Source: Desulfobacterales bacterium (lineage in GTDB: Bacteria; Desulfobacterota; Desulfobacteria; Desulfobacterales; C00003060). Taken from it: a stretch of DNA of 9,487 bases. The stretch spans positions 1-9,487 of the forward strand of contig DAOVOU010000050.1 of assembly GCA_030629475.1 (NCBI GenBank). The letters are read 5' to 3'. This document shows positions 6,790-9,487 of this stretch, in pieces. Both the position numbers and the translations under genes were made by a program. Position 1 is the first letter of the stretch. Each line of letters begins with the position of its first letter. The notes beneath the pieces were generated by a model. It ran no database searches, was not told the origin of the DNA, and worked only from the letters and a program-made list of their open reading frames with translations.

Positions 6790-7011
6790 GAACTTAATTC
6801 GCTTCGCTCACAATTGGAATAATGGAATGTTGGAATACTGGAATATTGGGTTAAGAGGAATGAAAACAATTAGAAAATGATTTTTTTTTGCTTCTCATCC
6901 CCAACATTCCATCATTCCACTATTCCATCATTCCATACTGATGGCCCAGAAAAGCGCCACTTAAAGATGAGTGATTACAACGTGTTGTAGAAATTCCGAG
7001 ACGTCAAATTA
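6790..7011 (+). repeat. TGGAATNN inverted-arm element, copy 2
   Basis: Same plan and orientation as the copy at 12-265. The left end (6790-6820) is identical at 29 of 31 positions. Four TGGAATNN octamers (6815-6846) end in TGGG. After a 52-nt spacer come four octamers of the opposite sense (6903-6934). After 49 nt comes the conserved right end (6984-7011), identical at 27 of 28 positions. The variable dinucleotides between hexamer cores differ from copy 1, and the spacer is unrelated. The right end stops directly before the Shine-Dalgarno of the lipoprotein gene, so the element lies in the upstream or untranslated region of that gene. Confidence 0.8.
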
Positions 7012-7027
7012 TGGAGGTGGCAGAATA

Positions 7028-7651
7028 ATGGCTACACTTAGAAAAGCACTGATTGTTTTTGTTCCGGTCATCGTCTGGGTGGTCTTGTTTGGTCTCGGAT
7101 GCCAGAAAAAAGAGGACAAAGAGAAGGCTCAAAAGGGGCCGGCAGTGCCCATTGGGCCGCATGTTGAGGAATCGGCTTCATTGGACAAAAAGCAGATGCC
7201 TCCTGACATGGGAGGAGAGTACCCCAAGGAAATGATGGAAGCTCTACAGAAGATACAACCGGAAAAAGCGGCTTCACCTCGGGCAAAGAAAGACCATGTC
7301 CCGGTGTCCGTGTCTCCGGACGTTCGGAGCAAATGGAAGGCTGTCGTAATAGAGGTTGCCAACAAACAAACGAATGAACAGAAAGACTATGTTGTTGATA
7401 TCAACAAAAGCTTCGTCATTCCAAACACCAAGATAAAGATTGACGTGCTTGCCTTTCTCCCTGATTTTTCAATGTCTCCAAAGGGGATAACTTCTCTTTC
7501 CAATGAACCTAAAAACCCCGCTGTCAAGGTAGTCATCCGCGAGGACGGTAAAAAGATCTTTGAAAGCTGGCTCTTTCAAAAACTACCCACGATTCATCCC
7601 TTTGAACACGAAGTGTATGGTATCAAACTGAAGGGCCAAAAGCCGGCATAG
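7028..7651 (+). CDS. Putative DUF2155-like lipoprotein
   Basis: About 207 aa of unknown function. The N terminus is an export signal: basic start (ATLRKA), hydrophobic stretch LIVFVPVIVWVVLFG, then Cys25 in GLGC. This resembles a lipobox, although Gly at -3 is unusual, so a lipoprotein is likely rather than certain. A low-complexity charged Lys/Glu/Pro linker runs from about 26 to 95. The C-terminal globular domain (about 95-204) has VSPDVRSKWKAVVIEV, FVIPNTKIKIDVLAFLPDF, SNEPKNPAVKVVI and a WLFQKLPTIHPFEHEVYGIKL ending. I recognise that pattern as like DUF2155 proteins of deltaproteobacteria, by memory and not by a search. ATG at 7028 is preceded by GGAGG (7013-7017); an upstream in-frame GTG at 6971 would start inside the repeat element and would spoil the signal. 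It is 11 nt ahead of the metallo-hydrolase gene, probably one operon. Confidence 0.8.
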   Translation: MATLRKALIVFVPVIVWVVLFGLGCQKKEDKEKAQKGPAVPIGPHVEESASLDKKQMPPDMGGEYPKEMMEALQKIQPEKAASPRAKKDHVPVSVSPDVRSKWKAVVIEVANKQTNEQKDYVVDINKSFVIPNTKIKIDVLAFLPDFSMSPKGITSLSNEPKNPAVKVVIREDGKKIFESWLFQKLPTIHPFEHEVYGIKLKGQKPA

Positions 7652-7662
7652 ACGGAAAAAGG

Positions 7663-8583
7663 GTGATGCTTTGGATGATCCCAGGGAGGCGTCTGTTGAA
7701 AGAGCATGATTGCACACTTATAGAAATCAAGCAGGAAATTCCGGGTTTTGATCATTTCATCGGCTCGTGGGTATACAGGGGAAATATTAATTTAGTGGTG
7801 GATGTGGGGCCAGCCAATTCAGCGGGCAAGTTGATAGAGGCCCTTATGAAGATGAACATGGAGAGGGTGGATTACATACTGCTCACACATATACACATCG
7901 ATCATGCAGGTGGACTGGCCGAATTCCTGGAGCATTTCCCGATGGCCCGGGTAGTATGTCACGATAAAGGGATAAGGCATCTCGTAGATCCCTCTAAGCT
8001 ATGGGAGGGCAGCCAAAAGGTCCTCGGTGAGATTGCTGAAGCCTTTGGTCCTCCTGAAGGTGTAAAAGAGAAGATGTGTATCCCCCACACACAGGCACAG
8101 GCACACATGAAAAACCTTGTCGTCATTGAGACTCCCGGTCATGCCCCTCACCACCTCAGTTTCAGTTACGGGAAAAACCTCTTTGCCGGTGAGGCCGGTG
8201 GCAACTATTTCCCCGTCCGGGATATGGATTACCTGCGCCCTGCCACCCCTCCCAGATTTTTCCTGAAAGATTTTCTGGAGAGCGTGGACAAATTGATGGC
8301 TCTGGGTGACCAGCGTATATGCTATGCCCATTTTGGAGACGCCCCAAACTCTCGCCAGATGCTGAAGCGGTTCCGGGCTCAGATTCTGAGATGGAAACAG
8401 GTTATTCAGAAAGAGATGTCACCCGGTTCTAATGATCTTGTGATGAGATGTGTGGATAGTCTCCTGGAAAAGGATCATGATTTGAAGGCGTTTAGGTATA
8501 TGGACCCTGATACACAAAAGAGGGAAAGATTCTTCATGGCCAATTCAGTCAGGGGCTACATAGGGTTTTTGCAAGATGCATGA
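7663..8583 (+). CDS. Metallo-beta-lactamase fold metallohydrolase
   Basis: About 306 aa, no signal peptide, so probably cytoplasmic. Substrate unknown; the superfamily includes thioesterases, lactonases, glyoxalase II and oxidoreductases. The metal site is clear: THIHIDHAGG (His76, His78, Asp80, His81), PGHAPHH with His160, and YAHFG with His223. The bridging position, normally Asp, is Glu177 (LFAGEAGGNYF). The fold starts with GSWVYRGNINLVVDVGPANS (about 34-53). After the core (ending near 225) an approximately 80-aa helical C-terminal tail may shape the substrate pocket. The start is uncertain. GTG 7663 and ATG 7666 have weak spacing. ATG 7675 has GGGTGA 8 nt upstream. TTG 7696 has GGGAGG 6 nt upstream and gives a start close to the conserved LIEIKQEIPGF segment. 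It sits 11 nt after the lipoprotein gene and ends at a strong hairpin. Confidence 0.88.
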   Translation: MMLWMIPGRRLLKEHDCTLIEIKQEIPGFDHFIGSWVYRGNINLVVDVGPANSAGKLIEALMKMNMERVDYILLTHIHIDHAGGLAEFLEHFPMARVVCHDKGIRHLVDPSKLWEGSQKVLGEIAEAFGPPEGVKEKMCIPHTQAQAHMKNLVVIETPGHAPHHLSFSYGKNLFAGEAGGNYFPVRDMDYLRPATPPRFFLKDFLESVDKLMALGDQRICYAHFGDAPNSRQMLKRFRAQILRWKQVIQKEMSPGSNDLVMRCVDSLLEKDHDLKAFRYMDPDTQKRERFFMANSVRGYIGFLQDA

Positions 8584-8594
8584 CAATGTCCCCG

Positions 8595-8615
8595 CCCCCC
8601 TTTGCTAAAGGGGGG
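8595..8615 (+). terminator. G+C hairpin ending the lipoprotein-hydrolase operon
   Basis: CCCCCCTTT, loop GCT, AAAGGGGGG: a perfect 9-bp stem starting 12 nt after the hydrolase stop codon. There is no U-run immediately after it, so it is either a non-canonical terminator or a 3' stabilising hairpin. Similar C-run/TTT/AAA/G-run hairpins recur between genes in many bacterial genomes (general knowledge), so it may also be a dispersed repeat. Confidence 0.55.
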
Positions 8616-8653
8616 AGATTGGACTCTTAAGTTAATGACATTCTTTGATACCC

Positions 8654-8677
8654 AATACTCCAGTACTCCAACACTCC
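8654..8677. repeat. Solitary 8-mer half-arm (AANACTCC units)
   Basis: Three tandem octamers AATACTCC, AGTACTCC and AACACTCC. In the opposite sense the core reads GGAGT, one base different from the GGAAT core of the elements at 12-265 and 6790-7011. The period is the same. No matching opposed arm is visible within the gap, so this looks like half of such an element or a decayed one. Confidence 0.6.
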
Positions 8678-8751
8678 GGCCAATTCGTGCAGGCAGAGCC
8701 ATTTGACTCTGACCACGCCCCAAGGACGTGGAATTATATTTCGAAATGAAC

Positions 8752-8819
8752 TACCCCGCGGCAAGCTGCGGGGTATCAAAATAAGTGTTTTATCTTTTCT
8801 ATCGCAGCAAGCTGCGGGG
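8752..8819. repeat. REP-like hairpin pair sharing GCAAGCTGCGGGG
   Basis: The first hairpin pairs TACCCCGC (8752-8759) with GCGGGGTA (8768-8775) over an 8-nt loop. The second, partial copy (8803-8816) pairs CGCAG with CTGCG over CAAG. The 13-base word GCAAGCTGCGGGG occurs in both (8761-8773 and 8807-8819). They lie between the convergent hydrolase and ABC genes, where REP-type sequences commonly sit. No REP-associated transposase is in the window. Confidence 0.6.
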
Positions 8820-8830
8820 AATTAAACCCT

Positions 8831-8889
8831 ACAGATTTCGCATCGCCCTTCAAGTGATTAGAGTAATCCGTGTAATCTGCGAAATCTGT
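8831..8889. repeat. 9-mer inverted-arm element at the ABC gene 3' end
   Basis: ACAGATTTCGCA (8831-8842) and TGCGAAATCTGT (8878-8889) form a perfect 12-bp inverted repeat with a 35-nt loop. The right arm is the end of a degenerate tandem nonamer series: GTGATTAGA, GTAATCCGT, GTAATCTGC, GAAATCTGT (8854-8889). It begins 3 nt beyond the stop codon of the ABC ATPase, so in that transcript it would be a 3' stem. It may serve as terminator or stabiliser, but no U-run follows. Confidence 0.7.
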
Positions 8890-8892
8890 GGA

Positions 8893-9487
8893 TTAAAAGA
8901 CGTGGATGGCAGACGATCGGATCGCAATGTGGACGTCTTTCCCTTCCAGGAGCTTCATTTCAAAGAGAGCGCCCCTGGTGAGTATTGCCCTAAAAATGAC
9001 ATTTCCCGTCCTGACCGCAACCTCGTGGTAGATGCCGCGATCTGTCAGCTCTAATACCTTGCCTTGAAAGACGTTAATGCCATTTCCGGAAACCTTTTCT
9101 TTGCTTATCACAATATCTTCAGCCCTGATGGCCACGTAGCGCTTGTCTCTTTCGGGTGGACTCTGGAGGTATAACTCCAGGTCATCCACCACGGCTTTGG
9201 TGTCTCTAAAGGTGGCCGGGAAGACATTTTTCATGCCCACAAATTCAGCCACAAAAGGAGTGGCCGGCCGTTGGAAAACTTCAGAGACCAGGCCAGTCTG
9301 TTCAATTTTCCCGCGGTTGAGGATGGCCGTGCGTTGGCCCAGGAACAGCACTTCGGCAAAATCGTGGCTGACCATCAAGAAGGTGATTCCCACCTCTTTG
9401 TGGAGTTTTTTCAGAACGTCCCGAATCTCTTCGCGGAAATTGGGGTCCAGGGCGGAGAGTGGTTCATCCAGAAGCAGCACGGAAGGA
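8893..9487 (-). CDS. ABC transporter ATPase with TOBE-like domain (5' end outside window)
   Basis: Partial: the reading frame runs off the right edge (codons for Pro-Ser-Val precede LLLDEP), so Walker A, Q-loop and the LSGGQ signature are missing from view. The remaining roughly 198 aa hold Walker B with the catalytic Glu (LLLDEP), the D-loop (SALD), and the switch His in MVSHDF about 33 residues later. Next is RPATPFVAEFVGMKNVF, the usual junction to the accessory domain. Then comes a TOBE/MOP-like beta domain (YVAIRAEDIVIS, VLELTDRGIYHEVAV, DVHIAIRSSAIHVF). Extrapolated full length is about 350 aa, matching ModC/WtpC, FbpC or CysA-type importer ATPases. Molybdate or tungstate is my first guess, but the substrate cannot be fixed from this part. 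Permease and binding-protein genes would lie to the right. It converges on the lipoprotein-hydrolase operon. Confidence 0.88.
   Translation of the reverse strand, partial: PSVLLLDEPLSALDPNFREEIRDVLKKLHKEVGITFLMVSHDFAEVLFLGQRTAILNRGKIEQTGLVSEVFQRPATPFVAEFVGMKNVFPATFRDTKAVVDDLELYLQSPPERDKRYVAIRAEDIVISKEKVSGNGINVFQGKVLELTDRGIYHEVAVRTGNVIFRAILTRGALFEMKLLEGKDVHIAIRSSAIHVF

Noticed and set aside
6971..7027. GTG at 6971 as the lipoprotein start
   Set aside because: It would begin inside the repeat element and place 19 polar residues, including two cysteines, before the signal peptide. ATG 7028 has GGAGG upstream.
8785..9054. Plus-strand 89-aa open frame overlapping the ABC ATPase 3' end
   Set aside because: It runs through the REP-like and 9-mer repeats and then antisense to the ATPase. 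No motif and no ribosome binding site.

Overview
The window looks like a chromosomal stretch from a deltaproteobacterium-like anaerobe (Desulfobacterota in a broad sense). The evidence is indirect: a Geobacter-type (R)-citramalate synthase, a short single-domain type of dihydroxyacid dehydratase, a deltaproteobacterial-style DUF2155-like lipoprotein, moderate GC, and long intergenic gaps full of degenerate tandem and inverted short repeats. No taxonomic marker gene is present, so this placement is an inference.

Left two thirds (about 523-6334, all on the minus strand, read right to left): cimA, ilvD, ilvB, ilvN. Together these are the citramalate entry to isoleucine (pyruvate + acetyl-CoA to citramalate) plus the shared branched-chain steps (acetohydroxyacid synthase, large and small subunits, and dihydroxyacid dehydratase). 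ilvB and ilvN are 14 nt apart and almost certainly cotranscribed. The cimA-ilvD and ilvD-ilvB gaps (about 250 and 150 nt) each hold a repeat hairpin. A sigma70-like promoter candidate (TTGACA, 17 nt, TAGGCT) lies upstream of cimA. The genes for IlvC, LeuBCD and the transaminase are not in the window.

Right third: a plus-strand pair encodes a DUF2155-like lipoprotein and a metallo-beta-lactamase-fold hydrolase, 11 nt apart, ending at a strong G+C hairpin. Converging on it from the right edge is the 3' two thirds of an ABC-transporter ATPase with a C-terminal TOBE-like domain (molybdate/tungstate/iron/sulfate class).

The most unusual content is intergenic. Every gap longer than about 100 bp contains at least one element whose arms are short tandem repeats of 7, 8 or 9 bp, usually with a second arm of the same unit in inverted orientation across a spacer. 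The units differ by site: TGGAATNN (8-mer, two full copies), TGTTGTGTT/TGTTGGGTT (9-mer), GGTTCAC (7-mer, two sites), AATCATC (7-mer, two sites), GTAATCTGC-like (9-mer), and a lone half-arm AANACTCC (8-mer). None is seen inside a gene. The two TGGAATNN copies also share conserved outer ends (29/31 and 27/28 identical) and bracket the whole cimA-ilvDBN block in direct orientation. This is the best candidate here for an undescribed repeat or mobility system, although no transposase or other mobility gene is visible.
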